This document shows positions 1-8,553 of a DNA stretch of 64,000 nucleotides, in pieces. Both the position numbers and the translations under genes were made by a program. How positions within the stretch are numbered: the stretch's first letter is position 1; the number at the start of each line of letters is the position of its first letter. The notes below the pieces were generated by a model. The model was not told the DNA's origin. It ran no database searches and saw nothing but the letters and a program-made list of their open reading frames with translations. Source of the DNA: MnTg04 sp964568075 (GTDB lineage: Bacteria; Pseudomonadota; Gammaproteobacteria; Steroidobacterales; MnTg04); assembly GCA_964568075.1 (NCBI GenBank), contig CAZMOM010000014.1, positions 15,815-79,814 on the forward strand, in the 5' to 3' direction.

Positions 1-412
1 TTCTTAATACATTGTTTTCCAACGCGATTTCATCGAAAACCATAGAAACAGGTTGATTTGCGTTGTTATCAAAGTCGATGTTACCGAGGCCACGGAGATA
101 GAAACGCGGTTGCGTGCGTCCGTTCGACGATTCAACCTGTAGACTGGGGACCCGTCCAGCCAGAGCCCGGATATTTTCCGCGGACCCGAGATAATCGTTT
201 ACCGAATCGCCGGATATCACAGAAACGGATGCCGGCACGTCCTGCAGGCTCTGCTCACGCTTCTGAGCGGTTACGACGATTTCTTCCAGGTAGGTGGTGG
301 TGTCCTCCGCCCCCTCGTCGTCATCCTGAGCGAAGGCGGGTCCGTTCGATACCACTAATGCCAGTGCCGAAAAAAATACACAGAATCCCGTTCTTTTTAT
401 TGCGCTGATCAT
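1..412 (-). CDS. TonB-dependent outer-membrane receptor, N-terminal part (cut by window edge)
   Basis: The reverse strand is open from an ATG at 412 to the window edge (137 codons, no stop seen). The product begins with a hydrophobic signal peptide ending near AFAQD. A TonB-box-like segment EEIVVTAQKREQ follows, then the start of a plug domain (DVPASVSVISG, then RFYLRGLGNIDFD). This is the standard layout of proteobacterial TonB-dependent receptors, which import siderophores, cobalamin or carbohydrates through the outer membrane; the barrel lies outside the window, so the substrate cannot be named. An AGGGGA Shine-Dalgarno precedes the ATG. It is divergent from deoD, but a scaffold gap separates them, so a link to nucleoside use is speculative. 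Confidence 0.9.
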   Translation of the reverse strand, partial: MISAIKRTGFCVFFSALALVVSNGPAFAQDDDEGAEDTTTYLEEIVVTAQKREQSLQDVPASVSVISGDSVNDYLGSAENIRALAGRVPSLQVESSNGRTQPRFYLRGLGNIDFDNNANQPVSMVFDEIALENNVLR

Positions 413-791
413 TTTAGTCCCCTAAGAATTGATTTTTTTATCGTACTGACAAGCATAGCAAAAACGCGGGGTCGCGCAACTTGTCGGTTGTTGTTCAAGG
501 CCATTGTTTGTCAAATCCCCGAATCCAGCCACGGTCAGTAAAACCCTAATCAAAACAGTCTCTTTCAAACCCGATCTCAGGTGATTAGTCGCTGCCGCCG
601 CGACCGCTCTGCCGATACAAGACGTGGCATCTTGTGTACAATTGCTCGCCGCCGATTCGTGTATCCGCTCATTAATTACCCTGAAAATCATGGTGTTGAG
701 TGGCGCGGCGAATAGCAAGAACGAGATGGTGTATTGTCCATAAGCGCTCCAGCGACCCACAGGCGAGGCCCAATNNNNNNNNNNAAATCTG
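413..791. other. Intergenic stretch containing a 10-N scaffold gap (775-784)
   Basis: No gene is supported here. Ten Ns at 775-784 are a conventional scaffold-gap filler of unknown true length, so genes on the two sides may not be adjacent. Only seven known bases precede the deoD ATG, and its promoter and ribosome binding site are therefore not visible. Open frames crossing the Ns on the minus strand show no recognisable family. Confidence 0.9.
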
Positions 792-1505
792 ATGGCGACC
801 AAGCACATGAACGCCGAACCGGGAGATTTCGCCGAGACCATACTGATGCCGGGGGACCCGCTGCGCGCCCGGTATATCGCCGACACCTTCCTGGACGACG
901 CCCGGCAGGTCAACGACGTAAGAAATATGTGGGGATTCACGGGCAGCTATCGGGGTAAAGACATCTCGGTCATGGCGCACGGCATGGGTATCCCTTCCGC
1001 ATCCATCTACTGCAACGAGCTGATTACCGAATACGGCGCGAAACGGATTATCCGGGTTGGCAGCTGCGGGACGGTCAACCCCGATGTCAGTCTTCGCGAT
1101 CTGGTTATCGGCATGGGTGCGTCAACGGATTCCGGCGTCAACCGGATGCGTTTTGGCGGTTATGACTACGCGGCGATCGCCAGCTATCCGCTGTTACGCC
1201 AGGCCGTCCGGGCCGCGGAAAATATGAAAGTCCGGTTTCACGTTGGCAATATCTTCTCCGCCGATCTTTTCTACACGCCCGAGCCGGAAATGTTCGATGT
1301 GATGGCGAAATACAATATTCTCGGAATCGAAATGGAAGCGGCCGGAATTTACGCGCTTGCCGCCGAACACGGCATCGAAGCGCTGGCGATCTGCACGGTC
1401 AGCGACGATATCCGCTCCGGCAAGGCCCTCTCCACCGAGGATCGGCAGACAAGCTTCGATGAAATGATCGGTGTTGCGCTGGAAACCGCGTCGAGCGGAG
1501 GTTAG
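792..1505 (+). CDS. deoD: Purine nucleoside phosphorylase DeoD type
   Basis: Cleaves purine (deoxy)ribonucleosides with phosphate, giving the free base and (deoxy)ribose-1-phosphate, in the cytoplasm. The 237-residue length and the opening MATKHMNAEPGDFAETILMP match hexameric DeoD. Visible family motifs are GDPLRARYIA (phosphate-site Arg), VGSCGTV near residue 93, GIEMEAAGIY (ribose-site Met-Glu) near residue 180 and the general-acid segment CTVSDDI near residue 204. deoC follows after 26 bp, so the two probably form a deoxynucleoside catabolic operon. The scaffold gap lies just upstream, so the start is chosen by similarity to the family. Confidence 0.96.
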   Translation: MATKHMNAEPGDFAETILMPGDPLRARYIADTFLDDARQVNDVRNMWGFTGSYRGKDISVMAHGMGIPSASIYCNELITEYGAKRIIRVGSCGTVNPDVSLRDLVIGMGASTDSGVNRMRFGGYDYAAIASYPLLRQAVRAAENMKVRFHVGNIFSADLFYTPEPEMFDVMAKYNILGIEMEAAGIYALAAEHGIEALAICTVSDDIRSGKALSTEDRQTSFDEMIGVALETASSGG

Positions 1506-1531
1506 GGCCACCGCAACCGTCTGGAAAAAGC

Positions 1532-2470
1532 ATGAGTACACCCGCCATAAATCTGTCATTTTCGCCGTCAAATCTCGAACGGGTGGCACGGGTCGATCAG
1601 GTCGGCGTCGAGGAACGCGTGGCCAGATTCTGTAAGCGCAGCATCAAGAAGGAATCAAAAATCGAGGCTCTGAAACTGGCCCTGAGCATGGTGGATCTCA
1701 CGACGCTGGAGGGACAGGACACGCCGGGCAAAGTGCGGCAGTTATGCCAGAAGGCCATCCACCTGCACGATTCACTGCCGGGATTGCCGCATGTCGCGGC
1801 GGTCTGCGTTTATCCGGTCATGGTTGGGGTGGCCAGACAGGCCCTGCGCGCGCAAAACCGCGATAGAGAGATAAAAATCGCCTCCGTGGCGACGGCCTTC
1901 CCCAGCGGAATGGCCCCCCTGAAGATCAAGCTTCAGGAGACCAGTATCGCGGTGAGTGAAGGGGCCGATGAAATCGATATGGTCATTTCGCGAGGCGCTT
2001 TCCTGCAGGGCGAGTATGCCCATGTATTTGACGAAATCGCTGCGGTCAAAGACGCCTGCGGTGACGCCCATCTCAAGGTTATTCTGGAAACAGGTGAGTT
2101 GGGTACGCTGGATCGTGTGCGCTGCGCCAGTGTGCTGGCGATGCATGCCGGCGCGAATTTTATCAAGACCTCTACCGGTAAAATCCAGCCGGCGGCGACT
2201 ATGCCCGTCACGCTTGTCATGCTGCAGGCCATACGTGATTATTATTACGAGACCAGCCGGCGAGTCGGCATGAAACCGGCAGGTGGTATTTCGAAGGCAA
2301 AACAGGCGATACAATACCTGGTCATGTTGCGGGAAACCCTGGGGCAAGACTGGATGACACCGCAGCGGTTTCGCTTTGGCGCGAGCAGCCTGGCCAACGA
2401 CCTGATCATGCAAATACAAAAACAGCAGACCGGCGTCTATCAGTCTGCCGATTATTTCTCAAGGGACTGA
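1532..2470 (+). CDS. deoC: Deoxyribose-phosphate aldolase
   Basis: Splits 2-deoxyribose-5-phosphate into acetaldehyde and glyceraldehyde-3-phosphate by a Schiff-base mechanism. The Schiff-base lysine lies in FIKTSTGK (near residue 213) and the second active-site lysine in MKPAGGISK. The AVCVYP and ASVATAFPSG segments are also diagnostic. At 312 residues it resembles the longer DeoC subgroup rather than the 220-residue type. It sits between deoD and an aldehyde dehydrogenase: the phosphorylase yields deoxyribose-1-phosphate, a mutase not seen here would convert it to the 5-phosphate, and the next genes can oxidise the acetaldehyde. Its stop codon overlaps the following start by one base. Confidence 0.96.
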   Translation: MSTPAINLSFSPSNLERVARVDQVGVEERVARFCKRSIKKESKIEALKLALSMVDLTTLEGQDTPGKVRQLCQKAIHLHDSLPGLPHVAAVCVYPVMVGVARQALRAQNRDREIKIASVATAFPSGMAPLKIKLQETSIAVSEGADEIDMVISRGAFLQGEYAHVFDEIAAVKDACGDAHLKVILETGELGTLDRVRCASVLAMHAGANFIKTSTGKIQPAATMPVTLVMLQAIRDYYYETSRRVGMKPAGGISKAKQAIQYLVMLRETLGQDWMTPQRFRFGASSLANDLIMQIQKQQTGVYQSADYFSRD

Positions 2471-3942
2471 TGATGGATGTTCAACCCGGCAAACTCTCGT
2501 TCGCTACCGACTGGCAATATGACCCGGCTCCGGAGAGTACGGATCATGTCCGGATAGATGAGCAATACGAGTTATTTATCGATGGCGAGTTTGTAGCGCC
2601 GAAAAAAAACGAGTACTTCGATACCATCAACCCGGCTCGCGAAGAGTTGCTGGCAAGAATTGCGCTCGCCGGCAAAGATGACATTGACAAAGCCGTCAGC
2701 GCGGCGCGCAAGGCCTATACGGGCGCCTGGTCGAAACTGAAGCCGGCCGAACGGGGTAAATACATCTATCGGATTGCGCGTGTACTCCAGGAGAGAGCGC
2801 GCGAGTTTGCCGTCATCGAGTCTCTGGATGGTGGCAAGCCGATTCGCGAATCGCGAGATATCGATATCCCACTGGCGGCGGCGCACTTTTTTTACTATGC
2901 GGGATGGGCGGATAAGCTCGAATATGCCTTTCCGGGCAGACAGGCGAAGCCCCTGGGAGTTGCGGGGCAGATTATTCCATGGAATTTCCCATTGTTAATG
3001 GCCGCGTGGAAAATTGCGCCGGCGCTGGCCTGTGGCAACACGGTCGTTCTCAAGCCCGCAGAGACCACACCACTCACTGCGCTAAAACTGGCTGAAGTCA
3101 TCCAGGATGCCGGCCTTCCGCCCGGCGTCGTCAATATTGTGACCGGGGCCGGCGAAACGGGTGCGGCACTGGTGGGCCATTCGGATGTCGATAAAATCGC
3201 GTTTACCGGGTCGACCGCCGTGGGCCGGCTGATTCAGAAAAAATTGGCCGGCACAGCCAAAAAATACACGCTGGAACTGGGTGGCAAGGCCGCCAATATT
3301 ATTTTTGCCGATGCCGCTATCGATGAAGCGGTCGAAGGTATCGTAAACGGGATCTTTTTCAATCAGGGTCACGTGTGTTGCGCAGGGTCGCGATTACTGG
3401 TGCAGGAGTCCGTTGCCGGAGAAGTGATACGCAAATTAAAGGATCGCATGGAGTCGCTGGTCATCGGCGACCCGCTGGATAAAAACACGGATATCGGCGC
3501 GATTAACTCACCAGCGCAGCTCGAAAAAATCAATGACTATCTGCGGATTGGCAAATCGGAAGGTGGGGAGATGTACCAGAACAGCTGTTCACTGCCGGAC
3601 ACTGGATACTGGTGCCGGCCGACGCTGTTTACCGGCGTCTCTCAATCGAACCGGGTTGTTCAGGAGGAAATCTTCGGGCCGGTTCTGACTATTCAGACAT
3701 TCAGGACTCTCGAAGAAGGATTGGACCAGGCGAATAACACGCCTTATGGATTGTCCGGTGGTGTGTGGACCGACAAGGGCGCCAAAATTTTCAAACTGAC
3801 GCGTGGTATTCGTGCCGGTGTAATCTGGGCGAACACCTTTAACAAATTTGATCCGACTTCACCATTTGGAGGATATAAGGAGAGCGGCTTTGGACGCGAA
3901 GGTGGCATGCATGGACTGGACGCCTACGTGGACTTGTCCTGA
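2470..3942 (+). CDS. Aldehyde dehydrogenase, catalytic (ALDH16-like first half)
   Basis: NAD(P)-dependent aldehyde oxidation to the carboxylate, 490 residues. The Rossmann-fold IPWNFPLLMAAWKIAPAL, cofactor motif FTGSTAVGRLIQ, general base in LELGGKAAN and nucleophile region NQGHVCCAGSR are all present. Its start overlaps the deoC stop by one base (TGATG), indicating translational coupling; acetaldehyde from DeoC is the likely substrate (inference). The next gene is in the same frame after one TGA and four codons and encodes an ALDH-like domain without the catalytic half. Together they match the two-domain layout of the ALDH16 family. Confidence 0.93.
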   Translation: MMDVQPGKLSFATDWQYDPAPESTDHVRIDEQYELFIDGEFVAPKKNEYFDTINPAREELLARIALAGKDDIDKAVSAARKAYTGAWSKLKPAERGKYIYRIARVLQERAREFAVIESLDGGKPIRESRDIDIPLAAAHFFYYAGWADKLEYAFPGRQAKPLGVAGQIIPWNFPLLMAAWKIAPALACGNTVVLKPAETTPLTALKLAEVIQDAGLPPGVVNIVTGAGETGAALVGHSDVDKIAFTGSTAVGRLIQKKLAGTAKKYTLELGGKAANIIFADAAIDEAVEGIVNGIFFNQGHVCCAGSRLLVQESVAGEVIRKLKDRMESLVIGDPLDKNTDIGAINSPAQLEKINDYLRIGKSEGGEMYQNSCSLPDTGYWCRPTLFTGVSQSNRVVQEEIFGPVLTIQTFRTLEEGLDQANNTPYGLSGGVWTDKGAKIFKLTRGIRAGVIWANTFNKFDPTSPFGGYKESGFGREGGMHGLDAYVDLS

Positions 3943-3954
3943 TGGTCCAGACGA

Positions 3955-4854
3955 ATGGCTAAGTCAAAAACAGAAAAAAGCGCGAGTGCTTCGAAGTCGC
4001 GAATACCCGTCGCAAAAACTTACAAGATCTATATCGACGGTAAATTTCCTCGCTCCGAATCCGGCCGCTACTACCCATTGACCGACAAAGAGAAAAACCT
4101 GATTGCGAATATTTGCATGAGCAGTGGCAAGGACACTCGCGAAGCGGTCGTTGCAGCACGCAGGGCGTTCGGCAACTGGTCGCTGACCAGCGCTTACCTG
4201 CGCGGACAGATACTTTACCGGGTTGCAGAGATGCTCGAGGGCCGCAGCGAGCAGTTTGCCGCGGAACTGGTTGTTCAGGGCCAGGCAAAACGCAACGCAA
4301 GGGCGGAAGTCGCGGCGAGCATCGATCGTCTCGTTTATTACGCCGGCTGGACGGACAAGTATCAGCAGGTTTTTAGCGCAGTTAACCCGGTCAGCTCTTC
4401 CCATTTTAATTTCTCGGTGCTTGAGCCGACCGGCGTCGTGGCGATTCTGGCGCCTGAGTCCAGCGGCCTGCTGGGTCTGATCTCAAATATTGCCGCAGCG
4501 ATCGGCGGCGGTAACACCTGTGTCGTGCTGGCTTCGCAATCGCAACCCTTGTGCGCGGTTAGTTTTGCGGAAGTTCTGCACGCGTCCGATGTGCCGCCGG
4601 GTGTGATCAATGTCCTGACCGGGTCAAAAGAAGAATTAGCGGAACAGTTCGCATCCCATATGGATATTAATGCGATCGTCTATTGCGATGACGACGCCAA
4701 TCTGGGCCAGCAAATTCAGGAGCACTCAGCCGGCAACATCAAGCGCGTCATCTCGAGGGTTGGTACGGACTGGAGTAACGGCTCGGGCCAGGGGCCGTAT
4801 TTCATCAAGGACACCCAGGAAATTAAAACGACCTGGCACCCGATCGGCGGCTAA
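3955..4854 (+). CDS. Non-catalytic aldehyde dehydrogenase-like protein (ALDH16-like second half)
   Basis: 299 residues resembling only the N-terminal cofactor-fold half of ALDHs: YKIYIDGKFPRSESGRYY, a Rossmann-like region LEPTGVVAILAPESSG and DVPPGVINVLTGSKEEL. The catalytic cysteine domain is absent, since the protein ends about where the nucleophile loop would follow. It lies in the same frame as the upstream ALDH, separated only by TGA (3940-3942) and four codons, with no strong Shine-Dalgarno. It may be a structural partner of the upstream subunit, as the pseudo-ALDH domain is in ALDH16 proteins (family knowledge applied by inference). Clean coding character argues against simple decay. 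Confidence 0.8.
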   Translation: MAKSKTEKSASASKSRIPVAKTYKIYIDGKFPRSESGRYYPLTDKEKNLIANICMSSGKDTREAVVAARRAFGNWSLTSAYLRGQILYRVAEMLEGRSEQFAAELVVQGQAKRNARAEVAASIDRLVYYAGWTDKYQQVFSAVNPVSSSHFNFSVLEPTGVVAILAPESSGLLGLISNIAAAIGGGNTCVVLASQSQPLCAVSFAEVLHASDVPPGVINVLTGSKEELAEQFASHMDINAIVYCDDDANLGQQIQEHSAGNIKRVISRVGTDWSNGSGQGPYFIKDTQEIKTTWHPIGG

Positions 4855-4908
4855 ATAGTAAAGCTCGAATTTATTCTTCTGCAAATAATAAATCTGTTTT
4901 TTATCGCG

Positions 4909-6126
4909 TCACGCTGTCAGCTTCACTCGCAGTCGCTTGAGCCCCCGAAACACCAGACCGGTATTGTACTCAGGATGCTCATCGGCCAATCGAATATCGG
5001 GGAAACGCCGTAGCATAGTGTTGAACAATATGCTGAGTTCCAGACGCGCCAGTGGCGCTCCGAGACAAAAGTGCGTACCCATACCGAACGCCAGGTGCCG
5101 ATTGGGATGACGGGCGATATCGAAGTTATCCGCATCGTCAAAAAACTCCGGGTCACGATTCGCCGAACCATATAACAGGCCGACTTTATCCCCCTTTTCC
5201 AGTTCCACACCTTCGTAAGCCATGTCCTCCAGAACAAAACGATGAAAAAAATGCAGCGGTGAATCGTAACGAAGCATTTCCTCAACCGCCGTCGTTATCA
5301 GCGATGGATCGCTGCGCAGTTTCGCCATTTGCTGCGGATTTCGCAACAGGGCGAGGAAACCATTGCCAGCCGAATTGACAGTCGCCTCATGACCAGCGTT
5401 CAGGACCATCATGCAACTCGCAATCAATTCGTCTTCCGATAAGCGCTGACCTTCGCTCTCGATCAGGACCAGCGTGCTGATCAGGTCATTCTTGCGATCG
5501 CCGCGGCGCATTTCGGCAAGATTACTCAGCATCGCGGCAAATTCCTCGGTCGCGACCTCGGCCTTCGATTCATCCTCAGGCGTATGGTTTCTCTCATAGA
5601 GCCGGACGATAGCGGCTGACCAGGGACGCAGACGGTGCCTCTCTGCTGCCGGCCAGCCCAATAATTCCGAAATTACCCGGACCGGAAGTGGCACGGCGAG
5701 ATCCTCAAGAAAGTCCATCTCTCGCTGTTGCTGCAGCTTATCGAGCAGGTCATCGACTATTATTTGAACCCGGCCTCGCAAGCCGTGAATTCGTCGCAGG
5801 TTAATCGCCTTCGCTAGAAGCCGCCTCAGCCTGGAGTGATTCGCGCCCTCGGTTTCCAGCAAATTCACCCGGACATAACGATCATAAAAGGGCAGCTCGC
5901 TCCGAGTCTCAGCCTGCTGCTTTTCTCCAGCGGCCGCGTCTGTCATCACGCGGCCAAGCCGGTTGTCGGTCAGCATGTTGACGATATCGCGATAGCGTGT
6001 AAAAAATGTCAGTCCGAATTCCGACGAATAAAATATCGGATTCTGGTCACGTAGACGCGCATAGACAGGATAAGGATCGGCAGCAAATTCCTGTTGGTAC
6101 GGGTTGAACCTGGGCTCGCTGGTCAC
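4909..6126 (-). CDS. Cytochrome P450
   Basis: Haem-thiolate monooxygenase of the soluble bacterial class, 405 residues. The cysteine ligand loop FGMGTHFCLGAPLARLE lies near residues 347-363. The I-helix motif AGHEATV lies near residue 243 and the ExxR motif EEMLR near residue 287. No signal or membrane segment is seen, so it should be cytoplasmic and need ferredoxin-type partners not encoded nearby. It is last in a minus-strand run with the PfkB kinase and a phosphoribosyltransferase. The neighbourhood suggests no obvious substrate. Confidence 0.94.
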   Translation of the reverse strand: MTSEPRFNPYQQEFAADPYPVYARLRDQNPIFYSSEFGLTFFTRYRDIVNMLTDNRLGRVMTDAAAGEKQQAETRSELPFYDRYVRVNLLETEGANHSRLRRLLAKAINLRRIHGLRGRVQIIVDDLLDKLQQQREMDFLEDLAVPLPVRVISELLGWPAAERHRLRPWSAAIVRLYERNHTPEDESKAEVATEEFAAMLSNLAEMRRGDRKNDLISTLVLIESEGQRLSEDELIASCMMVLNAGHEATVNSAGNGFLALLRNPQQMAKLRSDPSLITTAVEEMLRYDSPLHFFHRFVLEDMAYEGVELEKGDKVGLLYGSANRDPEFFDDADNFDIARHPNRHLAFGMGTHFCLGAPLARLELSILFNTMLRRFPDIRLADEHPEYNTGLVFRGLKRLRVKLTA

Positions 6127-6180
6127 GTGTTGACTCCCTGGATCCGGACGGAAAAGCGGGTTAATCCAGCTCGCCGTCGG

Positions 6181-7143
6181 TCAGCTCGTTTTTTCGAGAC
6201 GGGGACCGATTTGCTGAATCACCCGTGCCGCACACTCCGAGCCGAGCCTGGCGCTTTCCTCCAGACTAAGCTCCGTCGTCCAGCCAAACAGGAAACCCGC
6301 CGTATAAGCGTCGCCGGCGCCCGTTACATCGATGACTTTTTCGACCGGGATCGCGTCTTGCACAACTAATTCTTTGCCATCGACGATTACCGAGCCTTTT
6401 TCCGAGCGCGTAATGACGAATAACGGCTCCATGCCGGCTGTTTTTTCAACAGCCATCGCAAACGTTTCGACCCCAAGCAAACGCATGACTTCCCTCTCGT
6501 TGGCAAAAACGATTCTGACATGGCGATCGATCGCACCTGTGAAGGCGTCCTTATGTCGATCGACACAATTCGAATCGGACAGCGAGAGCGCGACCGCCGT
6601 ACCGTTTTCGCTTGCTATCTGCATCGCCGCGTCGGCTGCATCGGGCCCTTGCGGACTGTCCCATATGTAACCTTCCAGCAACACCAGGCCGGACTCGGAA
6701 ACGGCCGCCTCGCTAACGTCATCCGGGTTGAGTTCGATACAGGCGCCCAGAAAAGTATTCATCGTTCGCTCGCCGTCCGGTGTGATCAGAATGTACGATC
6801 GCGCCGTCGGAGCGCCATCCTTCATCGGCGGCAACACGACGTCAACGCCAAGCGAGGTCATGTCGTGATTAAAAATATGACCTAGCTGATCGTCGGCGAC
6901 GCGACCGATGTATGCCGACTTGCCACCGAGATTCGCGAGATTCGCAATCGTATTCGCGACGGAGCCACCGGACATCTCCGTCGCCGGTCCCATCAGCTTA
7001 TATATTTTCTCCGCCTGATCCTGGTCGATCAGCGTCATCGATCCTTTGTTTGCGCCAATTTCAACCAGTAATTCTTCACCGACGTGAGAAAGCACATCGA
7101 CGATCGCATTGCTGATTCCCAGCACCTGCACAGGTGATACCAT
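6181..7143 (-). CDS. PfkB-family sugar/nucleoside kinase, adenosine-kinase-like
   Basis: 320-residue ribokinase-fold kinase. It has the N-terminal GNAIVDVL-like strand, the substrate-lid segment GGSVANTIANLANLGG, and the C-terminal anion-hole motif DVTGAGDAYTAGFLFG containing the catalytic Asp. The context (deoD, deoC and two purine-type phosphoribosyltransferases) favours a nucleoside or ribose substrate, most likely adenosine (inference). The ATG at 7143 was chosen because the longer frame runs into the upstream gene, whereas homology begins at MVSPVQVLGISN. A GGGGAG sequence lies upstream. Confidence 0.9.
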   Translation of the reverse strand: MVSPVQVLGISNAIVDVLSHVGEELLVEIGANKGSMTLIDQDQAEKIYKLMGPATEMSGGSVANTIANLANLGGKSAYIGRVADDQLGHIFNHDMTSLGVDVVLPPMKDGAPTARSYILITPDGERTMNTFLGACIELNPDDVSEAAVSESGLVLLEGYIWDSPQGPDAADAAMQIASENGTAVALSLSDSNCVDRHKDAFTGAIDRHVRIVFANEREVMRLLGVETFAMAVEKTAGMEPLFVITRSEKGSVIVDGKELVVQDAIPVEKVIDVTGAGDAYTAGFLFGWTTELSLEESARLGSECAARVIQQIGPRLEKTS

Positions 7144-7255
7144 ATTGTATCTCGCTCCCCGGTTATTTCTTTTGTTTGCGGTCCTGCCAGTGTCGGTTAC
7201 GACATGCGACATCCGGCCCGATACCCGTAGAGCTTTATGCCATCCGCATCCGGTA

Positions 7256-7861
7256 CTAGCTCGATTTTTTCGCCTTTTCGGCTTCCAGAAAAGGCGCAAG
7301 CTCTTCCATTATCGGCTTGAGCCCGACCTTGTTTTCCACGATTTCCTCTACGCTGAGGCCACATAGCTCGTGTGGCAGTACCAGCCACTCGTCAATTTCA
7401 TGCAGGCAATAGTCGGGCGGGCACAACGTGCGTTCTGTCGGTCTGTACCAGACCGATGCGATACGAATGTCCTGGGGCAGATTACGACGGATCTTGATGC
7501 TGAGCTGATCGATCACCGCGTGCACGCTGGAACCGGTGGAATAAACATCATCGACGATAAGCAGGGCATGATGTGAGCAAAGGTTCTCCAGCAAGTACTG
7601 CAAGCCATGTACTCTGATTCCGTCGGCACTCTCGATCATTTGAGAATACGAATCCGGTCCGTCGTACGAAGTACGAATGGCGATATGGTCCGTTGCAACG
7701 CCGAAATGTTCCAGACCCTCTTGTACAACAATTCCGACCGCGCCTCCGCCACGCCAGATGCCAACCAAGAAATCCGGTTTAAACCCGGACTGAAATATTT
7801 TGACAGCGAGTTTAAACGAGTCGAGCAGCAATTCGTTCGCTGTTATGAATCTTCTATCCAT
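7256..7861 (-). CDS. Purine-type phosphoribosyltransferase (paralogue 1)
   Basis: 201-residue type I phosphoribosyltransferase that would transfer a base onto PRPP. The PRPP-binding loop is LLIVDDVYSTGSSVHAV near residues 98-114, and the pyrophosphate-site segment is FLVGIWRGGGAVG. It is clearly paralogous to the divergent gene at 7951, with shared phrases such as DHIAIRTSY and RVHGLQYL against KVHGLNYL. Hypoxanthine or guanine is the probable base. It is first in a minus-strand run with the kinase and P450, and has an extra C-terminal tail (about 20 residues) relative to its paralogue. Confidence 0.88.
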   Translation of the reverse strand: MDRRFITANELLLDSFKLAVKIFQSGFKPDFLVGIWRGGGAVGIVVQEGLEHFGVATDHIAIRTSYDGPDSYSQMIESADGIRVHGLQYLLENLCSHHALLIVDDVYSTGSSVHAVIDQLSIKIRRNLPQDIRIASVWYRPTERTLCPPDYCLHEIDEWLVLPHELCGLSVEEIVENKVGLKPIMEELAPFLEAEKAKKSS

Positions 7862-7950
7862 TTGCGTGTCGATACCGGTCGGTCTGTGCGCTAGAATTGG
7901 CGCACCGATTATAACGATAAACGCCGGGACAGGTAAGCGAGCGAACCAAG

Positions 7951-8511
7951 GTGGGAAAAATTGTCATCACCGCACAGGAGCTACTCGAGGACTCGTTTCG
8001 TCTGGGTAGCAAAATCATACGAAGCGGATTCCGTCCCACGGTGATAATCGCCATCTGGCGCGGGGGAACGCCAGTCGGAATGGCGGTACAGGAAATTCTC
8101 TCTTTTTGCGGAATCAAGGCGGATCATATCGCCATCAGAACATCATACTACACGGGCGTGGATCAGCGTGACGCGAGGGTAAAGGTTCACGGCCTCAACT
8201 ATCTGATCAAGAGAATCAGCCACGATGACCGCGTACTGATCGTCGACGATGTTCTGGACACCGGCCACACACTGGTCGCAGTGATCGATGAACTACAACG
8301 CAGGGCACGCGGAAACTTGCCTGACGATGTGCGCGTTGCCGTTCCGTGGTACAAACCTGAGCGCAACCAGACCGAACTCGTCCCGGATTACTGCATCAAT
8401 GAAACCGCCGACTGGCTGGTTTTCCCACACGAGCTCGACGCCCTGACGCCGGAAGAAATGAAAAAATACCGGCCGGAGCTGCACCGGATCATGACCGAAA
8501 CCCAAACGTAA
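7951..8511 (+). CDS. Purine-type phosphoribosyltransferase (paralogue 2)
   Basis: 186-residue type I phosphoribosyltransferase with PRPP loop VLIVDDVLDTGHTLVAV and pyrophosphate-site motif AIWRGGTPVGMAV. GTG is the start codon. It is transcribed away from its paralogue across an 89-bp intergenic region that probably holds both promoters. Two divergent copies suggest either base specificities that have separated or a hetero-oligomer; the sequence alone does not decide. It is convergent with the comM 3' fragment. Confidence 0.88.
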   Translation: MGKIVITAQELLEDSFRLGSKIIRSGFRPTVIIAIWRGGTPVGMAVQEILSFCGIKADHIAIRTSYYTGVDQRDARVKVHGLNYLIKRISHDDRVLIVDDVLDTGHTLVAVIDELQRRARGNLPDDVRVAVPWYKPERNQTELVPDYCINETADWLVFPHELDALTPEEMKKYRPELHRIMTETQT

Positions 8512-8553
8512 CCGGGATCGGTCGCCCCGCCGGACGATATCGATTAATAATGA

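Noticed and set aside
58..408. 116-codon plus-strand frame at the window start
   Set aside because: It is antisense to a TonB-dependent receptor with clear signal peptide and plug motifs on the minus strand.
422..980. Minus-strand frames crossing the Ns
   Set aside because: They span a scaffold gap of unknown length and are antisense to deoD for part of their length; no family resemblance.
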